DNA from: an uncultured Acidimicrobiales bacterium
Lineage (GTDB): Bacteria; Actinomycetota; Acidimicrobiia; Acidimicrobiales; SZUA-35
Direction of reading: 5' to 3'
Length of the DNA: 46,578 nucleotides
NCBI GenBank assembly: GCA_937976305.1
Contig: CALJSB010000063.1
Span: 1 to 46,578, forward strand
Position 1 is the first letter of the stretch, and each line of letters begins with the position of its first letter. Positions 16,206 to 24,734 of this stretch are shown here, piece by piece. The translations under genes were made by a program, and so were the position numbers. Under the pieces are notes generated by a model that worked only from the letters and a program-made list of their open reading frames with translations, was not told the DNA's origin and searched no databases.

Positions 16206-17222
16206 TCAGAGCTTGGACGAGACGGCGTCGCCGATCTCAGTTGTCGAACCGGTCATGTCGCTACAAGCATCGCACGCGGCACGGATTCGGGCACCTGCGT
16301 CGACGGCATCGGCATCTGGCGCCGCCGGGTCGGCTCCGAGGAACTCGAGCATCATGGCCGCCGACAAGATCGCAGCGATTGGGTTGGCCTTGTTCTCGCC
16401 CGCGATGTCGGGGGCCGAGCCGTGGACAGGCTCGAACATCGACGGTGCAGTGCGGTCGGGGTTGAGGTTTGCCGATGCGGCAAGGCCGATACCGCCAGAC
16501 ACCGCGCCGCCGAGGTCGGTGAGGATGTCGCCGAAGAGATTGTCGGTGACAACAACGTCGTAACGCTGCGGATCTTGCACGAAGTAGATGCAGGCGGCAT
16601 CAACGTGGTTGTACGCCGTCTCGACGTTCGGGTACTCCTCGGCCACCTCGTTGAACGCCCGTTGCCACAGGTCGCCCGAGAAGTTGAGCACGTTGGTCTT
16701 GTGGGCGAGGGTGAGATGGTTGTTTCGGGTGCCGGCCAACTCAAAGCCGAAACGAACGGCGCGCTCCACACCCAGCCGTGTGTTGACCGAGCCTTGGGTG
16801 GCGACTTCGTGCGGCGTGCCCTTGCGGAGCAAACCACCCTCGCCGGCATAGGTGCCTTCGGTGTTCTCCCGAATCACCACAAAGTCGTGGCCCGGCCCAG
16901 CGTCGCTGGCATCGAGCTTGAACGGTCGCAGATTGATGTAGAGATCCAGCTCAAAACGCATCTTGAGGAGCAGCCCTCGTTCGATCACCCCCGGCGGCAC
17001 GCCTGGCGCACCCACCGCGCCCACATAGATGGCATCGAGGCCCCGCCATTCCTCAAGCACGGAATCGGGCAGCACGGTCTCGTCTCGCAGATAGCGAGCG
17101 CCTCCAAGATCGTAGGAAACCGTGTCGAGTTCGACCCCGGCAGCGTTGACCGCTTTGAGTCCTTCGGCGACCACCTCGGGTCCGATGCCGTCGCCTCCCA
17201 CTACGCCGATTCGATATGCCAC
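16206..17222 (-). CDS. leuB: 3-isopropylmalate dehydrogenase
   Basis: 338 residues from GTG 17222, with an AGGAG ribosome binding site 5 nt upstream. An open frame reaching 17615 is rejected as it has no family match. The enzyme oxidatively decarboxylates 3-isopropylmalate with NAD+ (leucine) and in homologues also 3-methylmalate (citramalate-derived isoleucine). Seen: the start [16 protein letters not shown]; the INLRPFKL and [16 protein letters not shown] blocks; LAHKTNVL; the [31 protein letters not shown] segment split over the Asp metal ligands; and [12 protein letters not shown]. It is the first gene of leuB-ilvE-cimA-EEP. Its leader carries a perfect 9-bp palindrome and a TTGAGA half-site. 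Confidence 0.94.
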   Translation of the reverse strand: MAYRIGVVGGDGIGPEVVAEGLKAVNAAGVELDTVSYDLGGARYLRDETVLPDSVLEEWRGLDAIYVGAVGAPGVPPGVIERGLLLKMRFELDLYINLRPFKLDASDAGPGHDFVVIRENTEGTYAGEGGLLRKGTPHEVATQGSVNTRLGVERAVRFGFELAGTRNNHLTLAHKTNVLNFSGDLWQRAFNEVAEEYPNVETAYNHVDAACIYFVQDPQRYDVVVTDNLFGDILTDLGGAVSGGIGLAASANLNPDRTAPSMFEPVHGSAPDIAGENKANPIAAILSAAMMLEFLGADPAAPDADAVDAGARIRAACDACSDMTGSTTEIGDAVSSKL

Positions 17223-17378
17223 GTTGTCTCCTGTTGATGAAGGCGCCACGATACCGCGACCCGAGTGTCGGGTCGCCACTGATCTGGCATCCCAACTCAG
17301 AGTCACAAACTTCTCAAGCGCTGGCCAAGACGCGTCGAATAACCGAAGTACGAAGGAAACTCGTACGGATGGAATGCG
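17223..17378. promoter_or_regulatory. Divergent control region leuB / membrane protein
   Basis: 156 nt. On the minus strand a plausible leuB promoter reads TTGAGA (17312-17317 as TCTCAA on +), 17 nt, TGGGAT. The -35-like TTGAGA is also the half-site of the leuC operator at 25396-25424. Downstream of it a perfect palindrome, GCGACCCGA-GTG-TCGGGTCGC (17256-17276), would form a hairpin in the leuB leader. No leader peptide rich in Leu or Ile is evident. Confidence 0.45.
17256..17276 (-). promoter_or_regulatory. Perfect 9-bp palindrome in the leuB leader
   Basis: GCGACCCGA, GTG, TCGGGTCGC. It lies 34 nt before the leuB start codon. It could be an attenuator hairpin, a 5'-stabiliser or a repressor site; there is no T-run after it. 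Confidence 0.5.
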
Positions 17379-17924
17379 ATGACTGACAGTGCACTCGACT
17401 TCTCGATGCAGAACGTGCCAGAAGGTTGGCACGAGGCTGCAAGTGACGGTCCAGAACAGGATTACGCGCCGCTCAACGCCTCGAGCAGGGGCAAGAAAAA
17501 GCTGAAGATTGCTCCGGCAGCCGAAAAGGTTGACTTGGTGACGGCCTCGATCGCCGGCATCGCCGTGTCCTTCGCCGGGTCTGTCCTCTGGTACGGACTC
17601 GAGACTCGGGGCCACTTCGTCTCGCCGTGGACCGCCATCGGCTTCGCAATCCTGACCGCCATTGCCGTGCGCCTCGGTGGCACTCGAGCCGATCCGGAAA
17701 TCCGGGCAACGCTTTCAGTGATCATCTACCTGATCGGCCTCTTGGCCACGATCTTCTTCATCGAACGGTTCGACTATCTGCTGACCTTCGGTGAATCGCC
17801 TGGCCTCGAAGCAACCGAGGATGTCTTCATTCGTGATCGCTTCACCGATCCGATGACAGTGGCCGCATGGGCCGTCGGCGTCGTGGTCGCGGCGCAAGTC
17901 AGCTACTCGACTCGCCGGCGCTGA
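17379..17924 (+). CDS. Four-helix membrane protein of unknown function
   Basis: 181 residues from ATG 17379 (an ATG at 17374 is in another frame). A polar 45-residue N-terminus ends in a basic patch (SRGKKKLK). Four hydrophobic segments follow at about 55-72, 83-98, 107-126 and 159-175 (for example [18 protein letters not shown] and [20 protein letters not shown]). A soluble loop with [21 protein letters not shown] separates helices 3 and 4. The C-terminus is basic (STRRR). No family recognised. It shares a control region with the divergent leuB and ends 43 nt before greA. Confidence 0.72.
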   Translation: MTDSALDFSMQNVPEGWHEAASDGPEQDYAPLNASSRGKKKLKIAPAAEKVDLVTASIAGIAVSFAGSVLWYGLETRGHFVSPWTAIGFAILTAIAVRLGGTRADPEIRATLSVIIYLIGLLATIFFIERFDYLLTFGESPGLEATEDVFIRDRFTDPMTVAAWAVGVVVAAQVSYSTRRR

Positions 17925-17967
17925 AGCGCGCAAGGTGATTGCTGTTCAACATCTCTAGCCTGTCGGG

Positions 17968-18438
17968 ATGGCTGACAACCAAGAGTTCTCCCAAGAGGCA
18001 TTCGATCGCTTGCAGGGCGAATACGACGACCTCACTACCCGCGGCCGGATCGAGATCGCCAAGAAGATCGAAACGGCTCGCGAGCTCGGCGATCTCTCCG
18101 AAAATGGCGATTACCACGCGGCGAAAGAAGAGCAGGGAAAGATGGAGGGGCGCATCGCTCAGCTCGGTGCGTTGCTGCTTGATGCCACCATCGTCGAGGT
18201 CCCCAGTGGACTCGACGAAGTCACCAAGGGCTGCGTCGTGTCCATCCGCTACGAGGGCGATGACGACATCGAGAAGTTTCTGATCGGCTCGATCGAAGAG
18301 CGGCGCGAGGGTGTCACGGTCATGTCTCCTGGCTCACCGCTCGGGCAGGCACTTCTGGGGGCCAAGGTCGACGACACCGTTGGCTACGAGGCTCCCGGCG
18401 GCACGCTCAACGTCACCGTCGTCGCCATCGATTCCTGA
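17968..18438 (+). CDS. greA: Transcription elongation factor GreA
   Basis: 156 residues, normal GreA length. The factor enters the RNA polymerase secondary channel and stimulates cleavage of backtracked RNA. The N-terminal antiparallel coiled coil (about 8-77) carries the tip GDLSENGDYHAAKEEQ, with the metal-coordinating acidic residues Asp42 and Glu45. The C-terminal FKBP-like domain (about 83-156) ends in SPLGQALLGAKVDDTVGYEAPGG, the standard GreA signature. ATG 17968 is preceded by a weak ribosome binding site. Confidence 0.96.
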   Translation: MADNQEFSQEAFDRLQGEYDDLTTRGRIEIAKKIETARELGDLSENGDYHAAKEEQGKMEGRIAQLGALLLDATIVEVPSGLDEVTKGCVVSIRYEGDDDIEKFLIGSIEERREGVTVMSPGSPLGQALLGAKVDDTVGYEAPGGTLNVTVVAIDS

Positions 18439-18593
18439 TCAAACAGACGTGACGTTTTACCGGCGTCGCTGACACACCTCCGCCGGTTGCTGCGTCGTAG
18501 TGTGACGTTTGGATCGCCCCATGAGCGTCCTGGTTCGTGCCTGTTCTACGAGCGAGGGTCTCTCTTGGCCAAACTGTTCGCAGGAACCCAGCC

Positions 18594-21293
18594 ATGAACA
18601 AGACCACGTCCGAAAAGCCGTCCCGTAGGGCGCCCGTCACCGCTCTTGCTGTTGCGGCCGCTCGTCACTGGCCTGCGACGCTCGCGGTCTGGGCGGCCGT
18701 TCTCGGCTTGGGACTCGTCGCCTTCTTTGGCGGCCTCGGCCGTGAGGGATTTCCGCCGATCAACGTGCCCATCGTGGTGGTCGACGGCACCTACTTCGTG
18801 GACAACGAAGAAACCGTCGATCAAGACGTCACGCAGCCGCTGGCCGATCGATACGGCGAAGTCGACGGTGTGGCAAGTGTTCAGTCGATCGCCCTGGGCA
18901 ATGCGTTCGCCGTGATCGTCGAGTTCGAAGACACATTTTCATCGGAGGAGGGCGCTGAGCTGCTGAGCGACGTCACCACCGAGGTTTCTCTTCCTGGCGA
19001 AGCCAGTGCCGAAGTGCGCACCGTCGATGCCGCGAAGTTTCTCGATGTCTACGACGTCCTCATCAGCTTGACGGGGCCCGACGGCGCCACAGCGGAGGAT
19101 CTCGAGGCCCAGGCGGCCAAGCTCGCTGTTGAGCTCGAGAATGACGGATCGATCCAAACAGCCGAAGTTCGCAACCTGCTGACCGAGGGAGTCAACCCGG
19201 CCACCGGTGTCGAAGAAGTGCGCCAAACTCGATTTGTCCGAGTGGCGTTCGCCGAAACAGACGCCTACACCGATGCCATCGCGATCGGTGTTGTCCGCAC
19301 CGAAGACAGCGACCTCGACATCATTGGCTTTTCTGATCGGCTCAACGGCCTCGTCGACACCACCGACGTGCTCGACGACGGCTTCGACGCCGCTGTCACC
19401 GCCGACTTTGCAACCGACATCAAGGCGCAGATCTCCAACCTGTCGAGCAATCTTCTTACCGGCCTCATCGCGGTCGCCATCGTCAGTTTCCTCCTCATCG
19501 GGTGGCGAGTTTCATTCGTTGCCGCCGGATTCATGGCCACCGTCGTGCTCGCCGCTCTCGCTGCACTGTGGTTCTTCGGCTACTCGCTCAACACCATCAC
19601 GTTGTTTGGCTTGATCCTGACCCTCGGTCTGCTGGTAGACGACGCCATCGTGATCGGCGAATCAATCGACGCCAACCGGAAGGAGAGTGACGACCCGATC
19701 GGCGTGGTTCGCACGGCGATTGACCGTGTCGGGTCAGCTTCGCTCGCCGGAACCCTCACTACCGTCTTGGTCTTCACACCGATGCTGTTCGTCCCGGGCA
19801 TCATCGGTGAGTTCATCCGCTCGATCCCCGCCACGGTGATCATCACGCTGGTCATCTCGTTTCTGGCTTCGGTCATCTTCATTCCGGCAGTGGCCAAGCC
19901 CGTGCTGCTTCAAGGCTCCGGCGAACCCGGCCCGATCGTGCGGGCCGAGGCGGCCATCGCCAGCGGGCTCGGCCGCTTGGCTGAATACCCGTCGAGCCAC
20001 GGTTTCAAAGGGCTGGCGGTCGGCTTGGGCATTGTTGCCGCCTCACTCGGGGTGATCTTCTCGTCGTTCCAAATCGCCGCCACCCTCGGCTTCAACATCT
20101 TTCCTCCCGGTGACGACGCGAACGCGCTGTTTGTGAACGTCGACTTCGAACCGGGTACCACGCTCGAAGAGGCCCAAGCGCTCACCAAAGACGTTGACGC
20201 GATTGTTCTCGACACCCTCGGCGACGATTTGATTCGTTCTCAATACCTCACGGGCACCGAGCGACAGATGATTGCGATCGTCGACCTCGTTCCGTTCAAC
20301 GACCGGTCGACCACTGCGCCCGACTACGTCGATCAGATGCAAGCCCAGATGGACGAACTCAGCGGCATGCGTATCGACATTCGCCCGCTCGAGAACGGCC
20401 CGCCGGTTGAAGAGTTCCCGTTCGCAGCCCAGATCGCCGTCGACGACAGCACAGTTGCCGATGCCCAGTCGCTCGCCGCCGAGCTGCGAGACGCGCTGAT
20501 TGGCACCGAGCTCGACAAGTCAGGCGGAGATCCCACCACCATCGTCGATGCCATCGTGTCAACAGAAGACCAAGTCTTCCGAAACGACGGCGTCCGCCAG
20601 ATCGAGGTACGTGCCGCCTTCTCGAGCGACGATCTCACCAACAACCTCGACGCAACCGAGCTCTTGGTGGGCGACCTGTTCGGCGCCGACGAGCTCGAGG
20701 CCCGAGGCCTCGATGCCGATGCCATCGCCTTTGACTACGGCCTCGAGTCTGACAACCAGGAAGACTTCGCTTCGCTCTTCTCGGCTCTGCTCATTGCTTT
20801 GGGGTTGATGTTCTTGCTCCTGGTGATTCAGTTCCGCTCGATCGTGCAACCGCTACTGATCTTCCTGGCCATTCCGTTTAGCTTCTTCGGAGTCTTCGCC
20901 ATCCTGTCCGCGACCAACAACCCGATCAGCTTCCTCGTCACGGTGGGCTTCATCGCCTTGATCGGTGTTGTTGTCAACAACTCGATCCTGCTGGTCGATG
21001 CTGCCAACCAGGCGAGGCGCGAGGGATTGCGGCCCGGCGAAGCCATCGGACAAGCCGTCACTCGGCGATTCCGCCCATTGGTGGCCACGACGATCACCAC
21101 GGTGGCCGGCCTGTTGCCCCTCGCCCTGGCCGACCCGTTCTTCGAATCGCTGAGCTTCACGCTCATCGGCGGCCTGGTGAGCTCGACCATTTTGGTCCTC
21201 GTTGCGTTTCCGGTCTTCTACCTCGCCGTCGAACGGGTGCGGACCCCAGTTCGCAACGCGGTGCGAGCCCGCACCGGCCGAGAACTCATCTAG
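18594..21293 (+). CDS. RND-superfamily efflux transporter (AcrB/HAE-like)
   Basis: 899 residues from ATG 18594, shorter than the ~1,030 of AcrB-type pumps. It has the duplicated RND layout. TM1 is at ~30-46, followed by a large periplasmic-type domain with the DVTQPLADRYGEVDGVASVQS porter segment. A TM2-6 block follows from ~287, with ITLFGLILTLGLLVDDAIVIGE (motif near 345, the proton-relay Asp-Asp pair). After a second soluble domain, a TM8-12 block begins near 727 with SFLVTVGFIALIGVVVNNSILLVDAANQ. Such pumps use the proton-motive force. No membrane-fusion protein or outer-membrane channel gene is adjacent, as expected if the host has a single membrane, so the substrate and direction are open. 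A hairpin follows the stop. Confidence 0.88.
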   Translation: MNKTTSEKPSRRAPVTALAVAAARHWPATLAVWAAVLGLGLVAFFGGLGREGFPPINVPIVVVDGTYFVDNEETVDQDVTQPLADRYGEVDGVASVQSIALGNAFAVIVEFEDTFSSEEGAELLSDVTTEVSLPGEASAEVRTVDAAKFLDVYDVLISLTGPDGATAEDLEAQAAKLAVELENDGSIQTAEVRNLLTEGVNPATGVEEVRQTRFVRVAFAETDAYTDAIAIGVVRTEDSDLDIIGFSDRLNGLVDTTDVLDDGFDAAVTADFATDIKAQISNLSSNLLTGLIAVAIVSFLLIGWRVSFVAAGFMATVVLAALAALWFFGYSLNTITLFGLILTLGLLVDDAIVIGESIDANRKESDDPIGVVRTAIDRVGSASLAGTLTTVLVFTPMLFVPGIIGEFIRSIPATVIITLVISFLASVIFIPAVAKPVLLQGSGEPGPIVRAEAAIASGLGRLAEYPSSHGFKGLAVGLGIVAASLGVIFSSFQIAATLGFNIFPPGDDANALFVNVDFEPGTTLEEAQALTKDVDAIVLDTLGDDLIRSQYLTGTERQMIAIVDLVPFNDRSTTAPDYVDQMQAQMDELSGMRIDIRPLENGPPVEEFPFAAQIAVDDSTVADAQSLAAELRDALIGTELDKSGGDPTTIVDAIVSTEDQVFRNDGVRQIEVRAAFSSDDLTNNLDATELLVGDLFGADELEARGLDADAIAFDYGLESDNQEDFASLFSALLIALGLMFLLLVIQFRSIVQPLLIFLAIPFSFFGVFAILSATNNPISFLVTVGFIALIGVVVNNSILLVDAANQARREGLRPGEAIGQAVTRRFRPLVATTITTVAGLLPLALADPFFESLSFTLIGGLVSSTILVLVAFPVFYLAVERVRTPVRNAVRARTGRELI

Positions 21294-21307
21294 CCGCCCG
21301 CCGGAAT

Positions 21308-21346
21308 TGGCAGATTTTCGCACGACATACATGCAGGAATCTGCCA
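21308..21346. terminator. Bidirectional hairpin between convergent genes
   Basis: TGGCAGATT (21308-21316) and AATCTGCCA (21338-21346), perfect 9-bp arms with a 21-nt loop. It sits between the end of the RND gene (21293) and the end of the minus-strand oxygenase gene (21365). The T-rich side TTTTCG and A-rich arms fit a two-way terminator. Confidence 0.6.
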
Positions 21347-21364
21347 GTTGATGAGAACGGTGGG

Positions 21365-22354
21365 TCAGCCGCCATAGTGAGCGAGATCGTGTTCACCGGC
21401 TTGCATGTCGGTGATGGCTTGCTGTGTGTCGGCGATCGCCGCTTGCAGTTCGGTGATGACCGCGTCTTTGTCGTCGGTGAAGGGGAGCTGGTCGATCAGC
21501 GTGCCGAGCCGACTGTGTGAGCGCCAGGCCGCCATCTTGGCCCACTCGGTGAAGAGCACGTTCGGGTCATCGACATTGATCAGGTCGCCAGAGCGGCTCT
21601 GTTCATCGACCGACGTGTCGAGGGCGACGTAGCCGTTCACCATCGAGATTCGTTCGTTCAACGAGAACAGCGGGCCAGCCCGGTGCACGACCATGTCGCC
21701 GTGCAGGGCAATGGCGTAGCCCGGACCATCGAAGTCGGGAGCAACCGTGCGTTCGGGGGGCGGGGTCTGATCGTTTGCTGCCAACTCGGCTGCTTCTTGC
21801 TTGGTACCCAGGAAGTACTCGAAACGCCCGCCATCGACCATCGCCGGATCAGTCACCGTCATCACAAAGTCGAGCGGAAGCGTGTCGTGGTGCCATTTGT
21901 CGATCGCGTTGTCGATCTTGCTTGGTTCGAAGTTCATGTGACCGAGGTGCACCGGCATCGGGTGCGGTGCAATCTCGATGCCGTAAATCGCCTCGAGATG
22001 GGCCGTGACGTCAGGGCTCAGACACAGATCTCGCAACCACTTCGATCGGTAGCACCCGCCGCGAACGATGTTCTCGATGCGCACACCTCCGGGCACGATG
22101 AACTCGCGAAGTCGTCTGGCCCGATCAAGCATCACGGCTGCCCCTTCGTCACTCAACACCCGAAAAGGACTCGATGCCGCGACCGGGGTTGCCTTGGTCG
22201 CGATCTCATCAGCCTCGTAGCCCAGGTCGGCCAACATGACGATGTCGGACGGGGCCTCGAGCTGCAGATGAGCAGCTGGGTCGAACGCCGGCTCGTCGTC
22301 GAGCCACTCGTAACCAGGAGGCAATTCGGTCGGAAACGGAACAGCAACGCCCAT
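21365..22354 (-). CDS. Putative Fe(II)/2-oxoglutarate-dependent oxygenase
   Basis: 329 residues, no named family recognised. The fingerprint is that of a cupin-fold iron oxygenase: His155-x-Asp157 in KWHHDTLPLDFVMTV, distal His224 in HGDMVVHRAGPLF, and Arg235 eleven residues later (NERISMVNGYV), the position of the 2-oxoglutarate-binding Arg. GGRFEYFLGT between them fits the core strand. The C-terminal ~45 residues (DAVITELQAAIADTQQAITDMQAG) predict an amphipathic helix. Upstream NIVRGGCYRSKWLRDLCLSP may frame the substrate pocket. The gene follows the sulfatase? No: it lies downstream of a separate minus-strand start and upstream of nothing on its strand before the convergent RND gene; the sulfatase ends 59 nt before its start, so the two may be co-transcribed. 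Function is inference from four residues. Confidence 0.6.
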   Translation of the reverse strand: MGVAVPFPTELPPGYEWLDDEPAFDPAAHLQLEAPSDIVMLADLGYEADEIATKATPVAASSPFRVLSDEGAAVMLDRARRLREFIVPGGVRIENIVRGGCYRSKWLRDLCLSPDVTAHLEAIYGIEIAPHPMPVHLGHMNFEPSKIDNAIDKWHHDTLPLDFVMTVTDPAMVDGGRFEYFLGTKQEAAELAANDQTPPPERTVAPDFDGPGYAIALHGDMVVHRAGPLFSLNERISMVNGYVALDTSVDEQSRSGDLINVDDPNVLFTEWAKMAAWRSHSRLGTLIDQLPFTDDKDAVITELQAAIADTQQAITDMQAGEHDLAHYGG

Positions 22355-22413
22355 CGGGGCAGTGTAGGGACCGACCGCTCAGCGGGCGACCTGGCTCCGC
22401 TGGCGGTTCTTTC

Positions 22414-23814
22414 TCAATCGGGGATGGGGGTGTGGTTGAAGCGGAAGGCGTTGGCGAGAGCATCTCGACCGCCGTGTTGGTCGATGAGGGCGATCTGACT
22501 GGCGAAGGCTGCGTTGTTGGCCGCCGTCGTGTCGACGAGGTCGTTGAGCGTCTTGGCAAGGGCAGCCCGTTCGGCGGCTACTCGTGAGGATCCACCGAGG
22601 TCGATGAGCTCGTCAGGGTCTTCGGCCAGGTTGTACAGCTCGGGTGCGTAGTCCTGGTGGTGGATGTACTTCCACTCCCCCGACCCAATCGCAAAGCTGC
22701 CGGTGATCGAGCCGCCGTCGTGGTACTCACTGAACGCGGGCCGGTCGCTCTCTGGGTGAAGAGCCCGATGAACGAGCGACTCACTCGAGGTCGAACTGGC
22801 CGCACCGACCGTCTCGGTCACGGTTGCTGCGATGTCGACAAGGTTGACGTTGGCTTCGACGGTTCGCCCAGCCGGGACGCCCGGACCGCTCACGACCATC
22901 GGCACCGCAACGGAGTCTTCGTAGAGAAACGACTTGCACCACAAACCCCGGTTCCCGAGCAGCTCACCATGGTCCGATGTGTAGATGATTCGAGTGTTGT
23001 CACGCTGGCCGCTCGCGTCGAGCGCCGCCAGGACGAGTCCGACGTTGTGATCCATGTACGAGCACAATGCGAAGTACGCCGCTCGGGCCTGGGTTCTCGA
23101 GGCGTCATCGAAATAGTCGTCGTAGTTGAAGAAGGACTGCATTGCTCGAACAGCAACATGGGTGTGCTCGAGCGGTTCGATCTCGGGCGGCGGTATCTCG
23201 TCGAGCGGATACAGCGCAGCAAACTCCTCAGGAGCTGAGAGCGGATAGTGCGGTGCGACCAGCGAGACGAACGCCGTCCACGGCGCCGCGGTGCGGTCAG
23301 GGGACCCGAGCCACTCACACGCAGCCTCGGTGACGCGGCGGTCGTACCGGGTATAGGTCGTCTCGCCGACCCCAACGTCGCTGGCAAGCTCGTGGGCTTC
23401 GTCGTAGGGAATCGGTTCACGTCGAGGTAAGCCCTGCAGCCAACCGGTGCCGCCGACGATGAACATCGGCAAATGACGCTCGGTGAAGCCATCATCGTCG
23501 GCTCCGCTTCGGTGATGAAGCTTGCCGAACGAGGCAACGTCGTGTCCGGCTTCGGCCATGGCATGAGCCCAACCGGTCGGTTCGCCGGCGTAGGCCTGGG
23601 CGGAGTCCCACGAGCCGACCTCGTGCACCCACCGGCCGGTGGCCACGCTCGCTCGCGCCGGCACGCAGATCGGCGATGGCGTCCAACAGTTCGTGAACCG
23701 CGTGCCCGATGCGGCGAGAGCATCCAGGTTGGGAGTTTGAGCAATGGGGTGGCCGGCAGAACCAAGAGCTCGGCGTTGATGCTCATCACTCATGATCACC
23801 AGAACGTTGTCCAC
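22414..23814 (-). CDS. Sulfatase (choline-sulfatase/arylsulfatase-like)
   Basis: 466 residues from GTG 23814 (DNVLVIMSDEHQRRALG). An upstream frame to 23928 would run over the divergent SDR start and is rejected. The alkaline-phosphatase-superfamily start MSDEHQ supplies metal-binding Asp10. PSPICVPARASVATG carries Cys50-x-Pro-x-Arg54, the site converted to formylglycine. TSDHGELLGNRGLWCKSFLYED resembles, from memory, choline-O-sulfatases, and the GKLHH segment fits too. It should hydrolyse a sulfate ester; there is no signal peptide, so it is probably cytoplasmic, as in choline sulfatases. No formylglycine-generating enzyme is in the window. It is divergent from the SDR gene and lies 59 nt upstream of the oxygenase-like gene. 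Confidence 0.85.
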   Translation of the reverse strand: MDNVLVIMSDEHQRRALGSAGHPIAQTPNLDALAASGTRFTNCWTPSPICVPARASVATGRWVHEVGSWDSAQAYAGEPTGWAHAMAEAGHDVASFGKLHHRSGADDDGFTERHLPMFIVGGTGWLQGLPRREPIPYDEAHELASDVGVGETTYTRYDRRVTEAACEWLGSPDRTAAPWTAFVSLVAPHYPLSAPEEFAALYPLDEIPPPEIEPLEHTHVAVRAMQSFFNYDDYFDDASRTQARAAYFALCSYMDHNVGLVLAALDASGQRDNTRIIYTSDHGELLGNRGLWCKSFLYEDSVAVPMVVSGPGVPAGRTVEANVNLVDIAATVTETVGAASSTSSESLVHRALHPESDRPAFSEYHDGGSITGSFAIGSGEWKYIHHQDYAPELYNLAEDPDELIDLGGSSRVAAERAALAKTLNDLVDTTAANNAAFASQIALIDQHGGRDALANAFRFNHTPIPD

Positions 23815-23897
23815 GCGTCGATCGTAGGCCGTGCGCTCAGAAGGGCCCGCAGCCTCTTCGATTCGAGCTTGCGCCGCTCCCCCACTACGTTCCCACC

Positions 23898-24734
23898 ATG
23901 ACTGGCAGACTCCAAGACAAGGTCGCAATCATCACCGGCGGGAGCAACGGCATTGGCCGGGCCTGCGCCGAGCGGTTCAGCGCCGAGGGGGCCAAGATTC
24001 TCATCGCGGACCTCCTCACCGAACCGGGTGAGGCTGCGGCAGCAGCAATCAACGACGCTGGCGGCACGGCATCGTTCATCGAACTCGAAGCGGCGAGTCC
24101 CGAGGCCAATCACGCCATGGCCGCAGCAGCGGTCGAGAGTTACGGCCAGATCGACGTCGTCGTCACGGCAGCCGGTGTGAGTAGCGCCGAGTACACCTCG
24201 GGCGACATCGAGGGCAACCTCAAGCGCATGGCGCAGGCCGCCGAGGCGAGCGCCGTCAACCCTGCGGCGTCGATCACCGAGCTCGACATCGACCACTGGC
24301 GTCGAGTCCTCGACGTGAACCTCACCGGCACGCTGCTCGCTATCCAAGCGACCGCCGCAGTGATGGTCGATCAGAAGCGTCCGGGTTCGATCGTCACCAT
24401 CGCCTCGATCGCGGCTCGAGATCCGCTCTGGGGTGCCCCCAGCTATCCCGTGTCGAAAGCAGGCGTCTGGATGCTCACGAAGAACGCGTCACAGACGCTC
24501 GCCCCTCTCGGCATCCGGGTGAACTCGATCGGACCTGGCTTCATCGAGACCAACATGACAGCGGCTTTCAGCGAAGTTGACGAGTTCCACAACATGATCA
24601 TCGCCAAGACACCGATGGGGCGGAAGGGCGAGCCTTCGGAGATTGCGAGCGTGGCTCTCTTCTTGGCCAGCGAAGATGCCAGCTACGTGACGGGCGAGTT
24701 GATCCACCCCGACGGGGGTTGGTTCACGGGGTAG
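23898..24734 (+). CDS. Short-chain dehydrogenase/reductase (SDR, classical)
   Basis: 278 residues from ATG 23898. NAD(P)-binding TGGSNGIG is at the N-terminus, followed by VTAAGV (equivalent of NNAG), the catalytic Ser region ASIAARDPLWG and YPVSK (Tyr-x-x-x-Lys). The C-terminal GELIHPDGGWFTG completes the fold. An insertion around residues 95-125 (EYTSGDIEGNLKRMAQAAEASAV) lengthens the usual loop. The substrate is unknown; Asp38-like acidic residue in LIADLLTE suggests NAD rather than NADP preference. Its last 11 bases overlap the 3' end of the convergent IclR gene. The divergent sulfatase suggests a shared pathway, unproven. Confidence 0.88.
   Translation: MTGRLQDKVAIITGGSNGIGRACAERFSAEGAKILIADLLTEPGEAAAAAINDAGGTASFIELEAASPEANHAMAAAAVESYGQIDVVVTAAGVSSAEYTSGDIEGNLKRMAQAAEASAVNPAASITELDIDHWRRVLDVNLTGTLLAIQATAAVMVDQKRPGSIVTIASIAARDPLWGAPSYPVSKAGVWMLTKNASQTLAPLGIRVNSIGPGFIETNMTAAFSEVDEFHNMIIAKTPMGRKGEPSEIASVALFLASEDASYVTGELIHPDGGWFTG

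Noticed and set aside
15207..17237. A 676-codon plus-strand open frame over ilvE and leuB
   Set aside because: It is antisense to two clear enzymes with full motif sets; its product matches nothing.
17223..17615. Longer N-terminus for leuB (start at 17615)
   Set aside because: It would run antisense through the start of the divergent membrane-protein gene, while GTG 17222 has a good ribosome binding site and the family-standard N-terminus.
23815..23928. Longer N-terminus for the sulfatase
   Set aside because: It would overlap the divergent SDR start and adds residues before the normal first strand.
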